Shown here: in pieces, positions 43,463-52,900 of the stretch
How the letters are laid out: every line of letters begins with the position of its first letter
How positions within the stretch are numbered: position 1 is the stretch's first letter
Notes under the pieces: model-generated
Database searches by the model: none
What the model saw: the letters and a program-made list of their open reading frames with translations, nothing else
What the model was told of the DNA's origin: nothing
Assembly: GCF_027706845.1 (NCBI RefSeq)
Contig: NZ_JAQGCZ010000005.1
Span: 434,001 to 498,000 of the forward strand
Origin: Mycolicibacterium sp. BiH015
GTDB lineage: Bacteria; Actinomycetota; Actinomycetes; Mycobacteriales; Mycobacteriaceae
Length of the DNA stretch: 64,000 nt
Direction: 5' to 3'
Translations under genes and position numbers: made by a program

Positions 43463-43520
43463 GATAGCTCCGTGTTGCCGTCTGACCCCCCGACCCGACG
43501 GCAACACGGGGCTCTTGTCT
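43463..43520 (+). ncRNA. Probable F6-type small RNA (ncRv10243-like) with terminator hairpin
   Basis: A 17-bp stem with one G-U pair (43466-43482 with 43497-43513), a C-rich 14-base loop (TGACCCCCCGACCC) and a pyrimidine-rich tail CTTGTCTTT. In M. tuberculosis the SigF-dependent small RNA F6 lies downstream of fadA2 before fadE5, the same position and strand, and is under 60 nt. GATAGAT at 43453-43459 could be a -10 box; no clear SigF promoter was found. The alternative is a plain terminator for fadA2. Confidence 0.5.
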
Positions 43521-43540
43521 TTCAGAGATAGATTTCAGGC

Positions 43541-44467
43541 ATGCAGATCAGCATGTTCGGACAGCTCAGTGGCCTTGATGACGGCGGTTCGCCGATCGAC
43601 GCCACCATCGCCTACCTCAGTCAGCTTCGCGACGAGGGTTTCGCCCGCGTCTGGATCAGCCAGCTTCCCTACGAACCCGATCTACTGACGATCCTGGCGA
43701 TCGCTCTCCGCGAGGTCGACACGATCGAGGTCGCCAGCGGTGTGGTCCCGATCCAGAACCAGCATCCGATGCAGATGGCGCAGCGCGCGCTGACCGTCAG
43801 CCTGGCCTCCGGCGGCCGCTTCATCCTCGGACTCGGAATGACGCACGCAGCGGTGACCGAGGGCATGTGGGGCATCCCGTGGGACAAGCCGGTGCGCAGA
43901 CTCAACGAGTTCCTCGACGGGTTGCTGCCGCTGCTGGCCGGCGAGCCCGCGAATGCCCCAGGGGAGACCGTCACCACGCGCGGTGCCCTCGTCATCCCCG
44001 GCGCCCCACGGCCCGACGTCTACATCGCCGCGCTCGGTCCACAGCTTCTGCGGCTGGCGGGCCGGCGCACCCAGGGCACGTGCACATGGATGACGGGGCC
44101 GACGACGCTGCGCGAACACGTCAGCCCGACCCTGCGCCAGGCCGCCGCCGACGCCGGCCGCCCCGACGATGCGGTGCGCGTCGTCGCGGCACTGCCGATC
44201 GCCGTCACCGACGACGTCGACGCGGCCCGCAAACAGGCCGCAGAGCAGTTCGCCGTTTACGGGACGCTGCCGTCCTACCGCGCGATGCTCGACCGCGAAG
44301 GCTACGCCGGACCGGAGGACGCCGCGATCATCGGCGACGAGGCCACGGTTCGCGATCGCCTGGCCGATTTGACGGCGTCGGGCGTCGACGAGTACGTCGG
44401 CGCGGTGTTCGACACCAGCGCCGAGGGCCGCGACCGCACCCGCGCACTGCTGCGTCAATTGGGTTGA
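43541..44467 (+). CDS. LLM-class (F420-dependent-type) oxidoreductase
   Basis: 308 residues, luciferase-like TIM barrel. It begins MQISMFGQLSGLDDGGSPID and has VASGVVPIQNQHPMQMAQRALTVSLASGGRFILGLGMTH, the usual LLM cofactor region, and PRPDVYIAALGPQLLRLAGRRTQGTCTWM. Mycobacterial members mostly use coenzyme F420. Substrate unknown. It starts 21 bp after the F6-like hairpin, so it may have its own promoter or depend on read-through. I do not recall an equivalent between fadA2 and fadE5 in M. tuberculosis. Confidence 0.83.
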   Translation: MQISMFGQLSGLDDGGSPIDATIAYLSQLRDEGFARVWISQLPYEPDLLTILAIALREVDTIEVASGVVPIQNQHPMQMAQRALTVSLASGGRFILGLGMTHAAVTEGMWGIPWDKPVRRLNEFLDGLLPLLAGEPANAPGETVTTRGALVIPGAPRPDVYIAALGPQLLRLAGRRTQGTCTWMTGPTTLREHVSPTLRQAAADAGRPDDAVRVVAALPIAVTDDVDAARKQAAEQFAVYGTLPSYRAMLDREGYAGPEDAAIIGDEATVRDRLADLTASGVDEYVGAVFDTSAEGRDRTRALLRQLG

Positions 44468-44516
44468 AAGAACCCCTTTCCCGAACGCGGACCCAGGCGT
44501 AGCATCGATCGCACGA

Positions 44517-44610
44517 CGGGTTCGGGAGTGACCGGTCCGAAGAGCCGACACGGGATGAGAGTCGGCCGCGTGAGACGAATGAGACGCGCCCACATGTCCT
44601 CCCGAACCCG
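44517..44610 (+). other. Candidate structured RNA: 12-bp outer stem enclosing two hairpins
   Basis: Perfect outer stem CGGGTTCGGGAG (44517-44528) with CTCCCGAACCCG (44599-44610). Inside are two adjacent hairpins: GCCGAC/GTCGGC (44544-44549 with 44561-44566, 11-base loop) and CGCGT/ACGCG (44567-44571 with 44584-44588, 12-base loop). Both loops contain ATGAG. It ends 50 bp before a small membrane-protein gene, so it could be a leader RNA. No known class recognised. Confidence 0.45.
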
Positions 44611-44660
44611 CCCTTGTGCCCGGGGTGCGGTCAGCCGAGCGCGACCGCTAGAAATAGGGC

Positions 44661-44936
44661 ATGACGGTGCTCAACGTGGTGCAGCTGCTGACCTTCGTCG
44701 CATTCCTCGGGCTGCTCGGCTATTCCGTCGTCGCGCCGCGCGAAGCCAACCGCACCAAACGAGTCCAGAGCACGCGTCTGTACTCGGGTGCCGCGATGGT
44801 GGCGGGCGCCGCCTTCTTCGGCGCGCTGGCCGCCGACCGGACCGGGTGGCCGAGTTACGCACTGGCCGCGGTGGCGGTGGCGTTCCTGGCGGTCGGGGTC
44901 TCGGCGATCGCGAGAAGCCGACGAACTAGTAGGTAG
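44661..44936 (+). CDS. Small three-helix membrane protein
   Basis: 91 residues with three hydrophobic segments (VVQLLTFVAFLGLLGYSVVA, LYSGAAMVAGAAFFGALA and YALAAVAVAFLAVGVSAIA) and a basic C-terminus. No family recognised. A candidate structured RNA lies just upstream. Its last 11 bp overlap the 3' end of the convergent proline-rich membrane protein gene. Confidence 0.72.
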   Translation: MTVLNVVQLLTFVAFLGLLGYSVVAPREANRTKRVQSTRLYSGAAMVAGAAFFGALAADRTGWPSYALAAVAVAFLAVGVSAIARSRRTSR

Positions 44937-45804
44937 CGGTGTTGGGCGGCGCGAGCGGGGCGACCGGCCTTCCCGAGATCGCGCGGTAGACGTACACCTG
45001 ATACAGGTAGGCCACCGGGATTGCGACGAAAAGCCCTATCAGGCAAGCCAATTGGCCGACCGTGCCGAGTGCGGCGCCGACGAGGTACATCAGCAGCACC
45101 GGCACGATATTGGCTTTGACGAGGCCGATGCTCGTCTTGATCGCCTCGATGACGGGCAGCCCGCGATCGAGAAGGGCCAGCGGCGCCAGCAGCGTGAAGA
45201 AGACGACGAGAATTCCCGGCACGATGCACAGGATCATGCCCACTGTCGCGGCGGCCATGATGAGCGCCTGCAGGCCCAACATGGCGCCGAAACGGCGGGG
45301 CGTCAGGAAGGATGCCAGCGTCACCGGCGCTCCGTCGGCGACCTTGAGGAACCCGGCGGTCATTGCCGACGTCATCGCCGCGATGGTCAACACCATCAGG
45401 GCGAACGCGACGACGATGAGCAGAATGCTGGCCGCGCCGAACACCATCGTCGAGGTCGATGCGGAGTACTCGCTGTAGGCCGCCGGGTTCGTCTCGGCCA
45501 CCACGAACGCCATCGCATACGGCACGCCGAAGAGCACACCGTAGGCCACCAACCAGATGAACAGCGCGGCGACCATCGGAAAGGCGTTCTGCGTGAAGGC
45601 GTTCCACGACCACCGCAGCCCGGCGCTGACATCCGACCCCGGCGAGACGGGCGGCGGCCCGTAGCCGGGAGGCGGTCCATACCCCGGCGGGGGTCCGTAG
45701 CCCGGCGGCGGTCCGTATCCCGGTGGGGGTCCGTAGCCGGGCGGCGGTGGTGCATAACCCGGTGGCATCGCTTCAGGTGGCCGCTCGCTCGGATGGTCGG
45801 TCAT
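44926..45804 (-). CDS. Proline-rich polytopic membrane protein
   Basis: 292 residues from ATG 45804, preceded by AGGGG. The N-terminus is a cytoplasmic proline-rich tail of PPPGYG repeats (residues about 20-52), then about five or six helices (for example FPMVAALFIWLVAYGVLFGVP, ILLIVVAFALMVLTIAAM and VGMILCIVPGILVVFFTLLAPLALL). The GMILCIVPGILV...LLDRGLPVIEAIKTS pattern is common in actinobacterial membrane proteins with glycerophosphodiesterase-like membrane domains of unknown role. The tail may bind partners or condense at the membrane. Confidence 0.8.
   Translation of the reverse strand: MTDHPSERPPEAMPPGYAPPPPGYGPPPGYGPPPGYGPPPGYGPPPGYGPPPVSPGSDVSAGLRWSWNAFTQNAFPMVAALFIWLVAYGVLFGVPYAMAFVVAETNPAAYSEYSASTSTMVFGAASILLIVVAFALMVLTIAAMTSAMTAGFLKVADGAPVTLASFLTPRRFGAMLGLQALIMAAATVGMILCIVPGILVVFFTLLAPLALLDRGLPVIEAIKTSIGLVKANIVPVLLMYLVGAALGTVGQLACLIGLFVAIPVAYLYQVYVYRAISGRPVAPLAPPNTATY
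45650..45747 (-). repeat. 18-bp coding repeat encoding PPPGYG units
   Basis: About five tandem, imperfect 18-bp units within the proline-rich membrane protein gene, each coding PPPGYG. The copies differ mainly at wobble positions. Such tracts vary in copy number between strains, so this may be a useful VNTR (inference). Confidence 0.85.
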
Positions 45805-45958
45805 TGGTGAGTCCCCTCGGTCTAGAGAAGGTGAGCAGACACAAAATGGCACGAAATGCCGCTCCGTGCGCGACTTTGCGTCTGCTCGCGAGCCGCAACG
45901 CAAGACGCCCCCGGGAAGAGTCCGGGGGCGTCTCGGGTCCGAAGCGATTCCAGGGGGG

Positions 45959-47794
45959 TCAGAAGCTCGCTTCGTCCAGCTCCATCACCTCGTTGTCGAG
46001 GTTGTCGAGGATGGTGCGGGTGCTGGTGAGAAGCGGCAGGAAGTTCTTCGCGAAGAACGACGCGACCGCGATCTTGCCCTCGTAGAAGGCGCGGTCGTCA
46101 CCGGTGGCACCGGCGTCGAGCTTCTCGATCGCGACAGCGGCCTGCCTCTGCAGCAGCCAGCCGATCACCAGGTCACCGACGCTCATCAGGAAGCGCACCG
46201 AGCCCAGGCCCACCTTGTAGATGCTGGCCGGATCCTCCTGCGAGGCCATCAGGTAGCCGGTCAGCGACGCGGCCATCCCCTGGACGTCCTCCAGCGCGGT
46301 CGCCAGCAGCGCGCGCTCGGCCTTCAGGCGACCGTTACCGGTCTCGGACTTCACGAACTGCTCGATCTGGCCGGCGACGTGCGCCAGCGCCACACCCTTG
46401 TCGCGGACGATCTTGCGGAAGAAGAAGTCCTGAGCCTGGATGGCGGTGGTGCCCTCGTAGAGCGAGTCGATCTTGGCGTCGCGGATGTACTGCTCGATCG
46501 GGTAGTCCTGAAGGAAGCCGGAACCACCGAAGGTCTGCAGCGACTCGGTCAGCTTCGCGTAGGCCTGCTCGGATCCCACACCCTTGACGATCGGCAGCAT
46601 CAGGTCGTTGACCTTGACGGCCAGCTCGGGCTCGATGCCGTGGATCGTCTTGGCCACCTCGGAGTCCTGATGGGTGGCGGTGAACAGGTACAACGCACGC
46701 AGACCCTCGGCGTAGGCCTTCTGGGTCATCAGCGAGCGACGTACGTCCGGGTGATGGGTGATGGTCACACGCGGCGCGGTCTTGTCGGTCATCTGCGTCA
46801 GATCCGCACCCTGCACGCGGGACTTGGCATACTCCAGCGCGTTCAGGTAACCGGTCGACAGGGTGGCGATGGCCTTGGTGCCCACCATCATTCGCGCCTG
46901 CTCGATGACGTCGAACATCTGCGCGATGCCGTCGTGCACCTCACCGACGAGCCAGCCCACCGCGGGGGTGCCGTGCTGGCCGAGCGAGAGCTCGCAGGTC
47001 GCGGAGACCTTCAGGCCCATCTTGTGCTCAACGTTGGTGACGAAGACGCCGTTGCGCTCGCCGGGCTCGCCGGTCTCGGGGTCGAAGTGGAACTTCGGCA
47101 CGAAGAACAGCGACAGGCCCTTGGTGCCCGGGCCGGCACCCTCGGGCCGCGCCAGCACCAGGTGCATGATGTTCTCGAAGAGGTCATCCGAATCGGCCGA
47201 GGTGATGAAGCGCTTCACACCGTCGATGTGCCAGGTGCCGTCGGGCTGCTGGACGGCCTTCGTGCGGCCGGCGCCCACATCGGAGCCGGCATCCGGCTCG
47301 GTCAGCACCATGGTCGAGCCCCAGCCGCGCTCCGCGGCGAGCACGGCCCACTTCTTCTGCTCTTCGGTGCCGAGGTGATAGAAAATGTCGGCGAAGCCGG
47401 CACCCATCGCGTACATGTACACGGCCGGGTTCGCGCCGAGGATGTGCTCCTGCAGGGCCCACGACAGCGCGCTCGGCATCGGTGTACCGCCGAGGTCCTC
47501 GCTGATCGACAGCTTGTCCCAGCCGCCCTCGACGACGGCGCGCACCGACTTCTTGAACGCCTCGGGCAGCGTGACGGTGTGGGTCTTGGGGTCGAACACC
47601 GGCGGGTTGCGGTCGCCCTCCTCGAAGGAGGCGGCGACGGGACCCTCGGCGAGCCGGGAAATCTCGCCCAGCATGTCGACGGCGGTCTCGACGTCGAGGT
47701 CGGCGTACGCGCCCTGACCCAACGCCTTGTCGACCCCGAGAACCTCGAACAGGTTGAATACCTGGTCACGGACATTGCTCTTGTAGTGGCCCAC
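45959..47794 (-). CDS. fadE5: FadE5 acyl-CoA dehydrogenase
   Basis: 611 residues from GTG 47794, preceded by GAGGAGG. Begins [22 protein letters not shown]/substrate block [17 protein letters not shown], then [20 protein letters not shown] and [19 protein letters not shown]. Performs the first step of beta-oxidation on a broad range of acyl-CoA lengths. Same position as Rv0244c after the fadA2 block. Upstream DNA carries TTAC-N6-GTAA and three GTAACT repeats. A paralogue of equal length is at 9705-11540. Confidence 0.93.
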   Translation of the reverse strand: MGHYKSNVRDQVFNLFEVLGVDKALGQGAYADLDVETAVDMLGEISRLAEGPVAASFEEGDRNPPVFDPKTHTVTLPEAFKKSVRAVVEGGWDKLSISEDLGGTPMPSALSWALQEHILGANPAVYMYAMGAGFADIFYHLGTEEQKKWAVLAAERGWGSTMVLTEPDAGSDVGAGRTKAVQQPDGTWHIDGVKRFITSADSDDLFENIMHLVLARPEGAGPGTKGLSLFFVPKFHFDPETGEPGERNGVFVTNVEHKMGLKVSATCELSLGQHGTPAVGWLVGEVHDGIAQMFDVIEQARMMVGTKAIATLSTGYLNALEYAKSRVQGADLTQMTDKTAPRVTITHHPDVRRSLMTQKAYAEGLRALYLFTATHQDSEVAKTIHGIEPELAVKVNDLMLPIVKGVGSEQAYAKLTESLQTFGGSGFLQDYPIEQYIRDAKIDSLYEGTTAIQAQDFFFRKIVRDKGVALAHVAGQIEQFVKSETGNGRLKAERALLATALEDVQGMAASLTGYLMASQEDPASIYKVGLGSVRFLMSVGDLVIGWLLQRQAAVAIEKLDAGATGDDRAFYEGKIAVASFFAKNFLPLLTSTRTILDNLDNEVMELDEASF

Positions 47795-47844
47795 AATTCC
47801 TCCTCGATGAGAACGCCACACGCGGTTGGGTACTCGTTGTTAAG

Positions 47845-47886
47845 TTACCCACCAGTAACTGTGCGTAACTATACCGCCCGGTAACT
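47845..47886. promoter_or_regulatory. fadE5 operator region: TTAC-N6-GTAA plus GTAACT repeats
   Basis: TTACCCACCAGTAA at 47845-47858, 50 bp before the fadE5 start, matching the pattern before fadA2. GTAACT recurs at 47855, 47865 and 47881, so several repressor half-sites may be present. Confidence 0.6.
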
Positions 47887-48031
47887 TCAACGCAAGATGA
47901 GTGTGAGCAATTTCGGGGCATGAACCAACCAGGCGGTTGGCCGGGGACCGATTTGGAGGCCGAAACTACCTCTGAACTGCAATTTTGTGACCCTGTGATG
48001 ATGGTCACGTTTAGCCGTTTAGGGTGTCTCT

Positions 48032-49129
48032 ATGACAAGAGCAATCGGTGTCGCGGTATGGGGAACGGGCAACATGGGATCCACGTCGATCCGGTCGGTC
48101 ACGGCCTTCCCGGGACTGCGCCTGACGGCCGTCATCACCTCGTCGGAAGACAAGGCCGGCAGGGACGCCGCTGCGTTCGGCGGGCTGGACGAACCGACGG
48201 GCGTTCTGCTCACCACGAACGGCCCAGATCTGGAGTCGACGCTCGCGACGAGCGACGCCGTCGCATACATGGCCTCCGGCGACATCCGCCCGGACGAGGC
48301 CATCGCCGACATCGAGCGGTGCCTACGGGCGGGCAAGCACGTCGTCACACCCTCGCTGTACTCGCTCTACGATCCGGCGTCCGCGCCGGTTGAATGGGTC
48401 GATCGCCTGACCTCGGCTGCCGAGGAGGGGCGCGCGACCCTGCTCGTCAGCGGAGTCGACCCCGGGTGGGGCAACGATGCGCTGGCCGTCACCGCGGCAA
48501 GCCTGTGCACCCGCATCGACACGATCACCTGCCAGGAAATCTTCGACTACTCGACCTACAACCAGCCGTTCGCCGTCAAGGTGTCCTGCGGATTCGGTGG
48601 CTCCATGGAGGAGACACCGATGATGCTGCTCCCGACGATTCCGACGATGGTCTGGGGCGGCAACGTCCGGCTGATCGGCCGCGGACTCGGCATCGAGATC
48701 GACGACATCACCGAGGAGGTCGAGCGACGCCCCCTCGAAGACACCGTCGACACCGTGATGGGCCCGTTCGAGAAGGGAACGCAGGGCGCGTTCTTCCTCA
48801 AGGTGATCGGCTGGTCGGGCGGTAGGCAGCGCGTCGTCATCGAGCACATCACCCGCATCCATCCGTCCTGCGCGCCCGACTGGCCGCAACCCGACGAGGG
48901 GGTCGGCGACCACCGCGTGATCGTCGACGGTGACCCGAAGCTGACGATCACGACCCGCGCCGACGTCCCCGGGGGAACCCGCGCCGACGGTGGCAACACC
49001 ACCGCGGCGAACCGGTTGCTCGGTGCGCTGAACTGGCTCGTCGAACAGAAGCCGGGAATCTACGACGGCCTGCAGGTCCCGCTGCGCTCGGCGCTGCCCG
49101 CAGAAGCGGAAGCCGCGCGCTGGAGTTAG
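48032..49129 (+). CDS. Dihydrodipicolinate-reductase-like NAD(P)-binding protein
   Basis: 365 residues. N-terminal Rossmann motif AVWGTGNMGSTSIRSV, then a DapB/amino-acid dehydrogenase-like body with LLVSGVDPGWGNDALAVTAASL and FGGSMEETPMMLLPTIP. Family members are widespread in mycobacteria and are not the lysine-pathway DapB; related proteins include 2,4-diaminopentanoate dehydrogenase. Substrate unknown. Divergent from fadE5 across 237 bp; its stop overlaps the convergent SDR stop by 4 bp. Confidence 0.82.
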   Translation: MTRAIGVAVWGTGNMGSTSIRSVTAFPGLRLTAVITSSEDKAGRDAAAFGGLDEPTGVLLTTNGPDLESTLATSDAVAYMASGDIRPDEAIADIERCLRAGKHVVTPSLYSLYDPASAPVEWVDRLTSAAEEGRATLLVSGVDPGWGNDALAVTAASLCTRIDTITCQEIFDYSTYNQPFAVKVSCGFGGSMEETPMMLLPTIPTMVWGGNVRLIGRGLGIEIDDITEEVERRPLEDTVDTVMGPFEKGTQGAFFLKVIGWSGGRQRVVIEHITRIHPSCAPDWPQPDEGVGDHRVIVDGDPKLTITTRADVPGGTRADGGNTTAANRLLGALNWLVEQKPGIYDGLQVPLRSALPAEAEAARWS

Positions 49130-49911
49130 TGCCCGGCCAGGCCCTTGTTCACGAGTCGGGTGAGCCACGCGGGGGAGAACCGCGCGCCGATCGCCAGCGC
49201 TTTGGCCTGCACGCCGACCGGATAGTGCACCTGGGCAATGGCCCGGCGCGGCCAGGTGGTGTCCACTGCGGCGACGATGTCGCGGGCGATGTCCTGGGCG
49301 GTCAGGCGGATGCCCAGTGACTGGGTGGTGCCGGTCTTGACGTCCTTGGTCATCGCCGTGTTCACGTACAGCGGCCACATGTCGATGACGCGGATTCCGT
49401 GCAGCCCCCATTCGAGGTTGAGTGCCTCGGTGATGGCGCGGACGAAGAACTTCGTCGCCGAGTAGTTCGCCAGTTCGGCCTGGCCGTAGATCGCCGACGC
49501 GGACGCCAGATTGACGACGACCGAGCCGCTCTTCAGGTACGGGAACGCCGCGTGCAGACCGTTCACCACACCTTTGACGTTCACCTCGATCTCGCGATGG
49601 TGCACCTCGAGCGGGATCTCCTCGAAGCGCCCGGCATTGAGCAGGCCCGCGTTGTTGATCAACACGTCGATCCGCCCGCCCGACTGCTCGGCGAACTCGG
49701 CCAGCCTCTGCGCGACCTCGTCGGCGTCGGTTACGTCGAGGTGGCCGACGACGGGGGTGCCGCCGACCGCCGAGATGTCGGCGGCCAGCACATGCACGCC
49801 GTCCTCGTCGACGTCATAGCCGCCGACACGGTAGCCGCGGTTGGCGTACAACATCGCCGTCGCGCGACCGATGCCCGTCGCTGCCCCCGTGATGAACACC
49901 GATCTCGTCAT
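49126..49911 (-). CDS. Short-chain dehydrogenase/reductase
   Basis: 261 residues from ATG 49911. NAD(P) motif FITGAATGIGRATAMLYANRGYRVGGYD, NNAGLLN, and catalytic NLASASAIYGQAELANYSATKF with Ser, Tyr and Lys. C-terminal FSPAWLTRLVNKGLAGH is a hydrophobic tail seen in several mycobacterial SDRs. Lies 10 bp downstream of the PKS stop on the same strand, so it may be co-transcribed and supply a reduction in the same lipid pathway (inference). Confidence 0.85.
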   Translation of the reverse strand: MTRSVFITGAATGIGRATAMLYANRGYRVGGYDVDEDGVHVLAADISAVGGTPVVGHLDVTDADEVAQRLAEFAEQSGGRIDVLINNAGLLNAGRFEEIPLEVHHREIEVNVKGVVNGLHAAFPYLKSGSVVVNLASASAIYGQAELANYSATKFFVRAITEALNLEWGLHGIRVIDMWPLYVNTAMTKDVKTGTTQSLGIRLTAQDIARDIVAAVDTTWPRRAIAQVHYPVGVQAKALAIGARFSPAWLTRLVNKGLAGH

Positions 49912-49921
49912 GGTCGGGAGG

Positions 49922-52900
49922 TTACCCGGACTGATCTGAGTCCCCGCCGGGCTCTTCGTGGCTATTCGGTGACGTGTCCTGCGCGTCGGGCAGCTGCCCG
50001 ACCAGGTACTCGGCCAGCCCGCCGATGGTCGGGTAGTCGAACACCGCGGTGGCGTTGATCGTGAACTTGCCACCGAACTGGCTGTGCAGCCGGTTGCGGA
50101 GTTCGATCGCCATCAGCGAATCGGTGCCCAGGTCAAGGAACCGGCTGGTCGCCGCAGGCGGGGATGCCAGGCGCAGGAAATTCTGCACCTCGCGCTGGAG
50201 GAACTCCGTCACGAATCCGGCGCGCTGCGGCACCGGGATTTCCATCAGCTGCTTGAGCAACTCGCTGTCGCCGCTGACCTCACCTGCCGCACTCGGCAGT
50301 ACGAGGTCGAGAATCGGCGGACGCGAGGCCCCGAGCACCTTCGCCGCGCGCTGCCAGTTGGCCTTGATCACCGTGGCCTGTCCGGTCCCGTTGGCGATCA
50401 CCTCGGCCAGCGCGCTCAGCGCCGCCGACGGCTCCAACGGAATGAGACCCTGGGCACTGATGTTGGCGGTCGCCGCTTCCGACGACGCCATGCCGCCTTG
50501 GGCCCACGGACCGAAATTGATGCCGGTGGCGGGCAGTCCCTGCGCTCTGCGACGCGCGACGAGACCGTCGAGCAGTGCGTTGGCGGTCGCGTAGTTCGCC
50601 TGACCTGGCGAGCCGAAAAGGCTTGACACCGAGGAGGACACGAGGAAGAAGTCCAGCTCGTCGTCCCTTGTCAACCGGTCGAGGTAGAGCGCACCAAACG
50701 CTTTGGGCGCCATGGTGTTTCGGAAGCGCTCGACACTCTGCTGGGAGAGCAGGGCGTCGTCGAGGACGCCGGCCAGGTGAGCCACGCCCGCCAACGGCGG
50801 CAGTTCGGTGCGGATCCGGTCCAGCAGCGCCACGACTTCGGATTCCTCGCCGACGTCGGCGGTGAAGACGTGGACGCGGCACTTGAACCGCTCGACGATG
50901 TCGTCGATGACCTGCTGTGCGGCGGCCTCGGGCGCGCGCCTGCTCGTCAGCACGATGTCACCGGCGCCGAGCTGGGCCAGATAGGTCGCCGTGTGCAGTC
51001 CGATCGCCCCCAGCCCACCGGTGATCAGGTAGCTCCGATCAGGCTTGGGCTGCAGCGGGTTCGGGATCTGCACCACGATCTTGCCGATGTGCCTGGCCTG
51101 CTGCATGCGGCGGAACGCGGCCCTCGCTTCGGTCAGCGGATAGACCTCCGCGGGCAGCGGCTGCCACTGACCATCGGTGGGCGCCAGCCCGTGGGACACC
51201 TCGGTGAGAAGGTCGCGGATGCGATCGGGATCGGTGAACATCACCGTGTCCAGCGCGACGATCTCGTAGGCGATGTCCGGGCGTGCCTGCGTCATCTGCT
51301 CGGTCGACCAGATGTCACGCTTGGCGATCTCGGCGAAGCGGCCGTCTCGTGCAGTGGCCCGCAGGGTGGCCTCGATGAACCCCTCGCTGGTCAGGCTGTT
51401 GAGCACCACGTCAACGCCGGCGCCATCGGTGTCCGCCAGAATCTGGTCGGCGAAATCCGTTGTGCGCGAGTCATAGACGTACTTCACGCCGAGCCTGCGC
51501 AGCGTCGCGCGCTTGAAGGTGCTCGCGGTGGCGAACACTTCGGCTCCGCAGCGCTGGGCCATCTGCACCGCGGCCAACCCCACACCGCCACTGGCCGCGT
51601 GGATGAGGACCTTGTCACCAGGCTTGAGCTGCGCCCAGTCGAACGCCAGCCGGACGGTCAACGCCGCGGCGGGAATGGTCGCGGCTTCGACCGCGCTGAC
51701 ACCGTCGGGGATCGGAGCCAGGAACTGCGCAGGCACGTTGAACCGGCTGGCGAACGCCCCCTGCATCGACCCGCAGACGCGCTGACCCACCTCCACGCCC
51801 GTGGCGCCCTCGCCCAATTGCGTGACGACACCGGCGAAGTCGCCGCCGATGGGCCCGGGATCGCCCGGATAGAGGCCCAGAACGTTGAGCACGTCGCGGA
51901 AGTTCAAGCCCGCGGCCTCCACGCGCACCTGCACGTAGCCTTCGTCCGGCGGCGGTACGTCGGTCTCGGTCAGCCGCAGGTTGTCGATCGCACCGCGTTC
52001 GGTGGGCGCCAGGACGTAGTCGCCGCCGCGCGGAACGGTCAGGTGACCGCTGCGCGCCCACGGCAGCAACCGCGACGCCAGCAACTTCCCCTGCCGCACA
52101 GCCAGTTCGGGCTCGTCGACCGGAGTCGCCAACAGGTCGGCGAGCACCTGGACGGCCTCGGGGGTTCCATCGGAGTCGACGAGCTTGGCGCGCAGCGCCG
52201 GTTCCTCGTTGATCGTGGTCCGCCCGAAACCCCACAGCGCAGCCTGCACCGGGTCGACGGGCTCGCCGGACTCGGTTGCGACGGCTCGTTCGGTGACGAT
52301 CCACAGTCCGCCGGGCAATGTGACGCTGCCGCTGGCAACGGTGTGCACGGCGCTGAGCAGGTTGGCGATCTCGGCGTCGATCCGCGCGGCGACGTCCGTC
52401 GTGGACTCGCTCACGCCGGGCGGGCCGGGACGCCACACCACACCGGAGAACGGCAGACCGCGTTCTTTGGCGTCCGTGAGCAACTTTCCGAGCAGCTCCG
52501 GATTCGTGGTGCGGTCGGCCGGAATGCATCCGGGCACCAGGCCGGCGAGCTCGTCGAACCCGGCGACGAGCCAGGTGCCACTGACGGTGGCGCCGTCGGC
52601 GGGCGTGGGCGGAACCTCGTGCCATCCGAGGGTGTACAGCAGCCGGGTGGCGTCGCCGCCGAGTCCGCGCAACAGCGCCTCACGGGGCGCGCGCTTGACG
52701 GTGAACTCGCTGATCCCGCCCAGCCGCTGCCCATCTCGGTCCAGGAAGTCCAGGTCGAAGACCTGGGTCTCGCTGTCGAGGGCGCTGTCGTGCCACTTCG
52801 CGCGGCAGTAGAAGCGCCGGGGCATCTTTTCCCGCAGTGACACCTGCCCGTATCGCAGCGGCAGGAACAGATCGTTCACACCCTGCTCCGCCGCGAGAAG

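Noticed and set aside
44544..44588. Guanidine-II (mini-ykkC) riboswitch, because ACGG and ACGA occur in the two hairpin loops
   Set aside because: That class needs tight ACGR tetraloops on CG-closed stems; here the loops are 11 and 12 bases.
45650..45747. Regular short repeats considered as a CRISPR array
   Set aside because: They are contiguous 18-bp coding repeats for PPPGYG with no spacers and no cas genes.
47955..47992. Possible fifth palindromic element (GCCGAAACT ... TGCAATTTTG)
   Set aside because: The two parts do not form opposing arms; only short chance similarity to the family.
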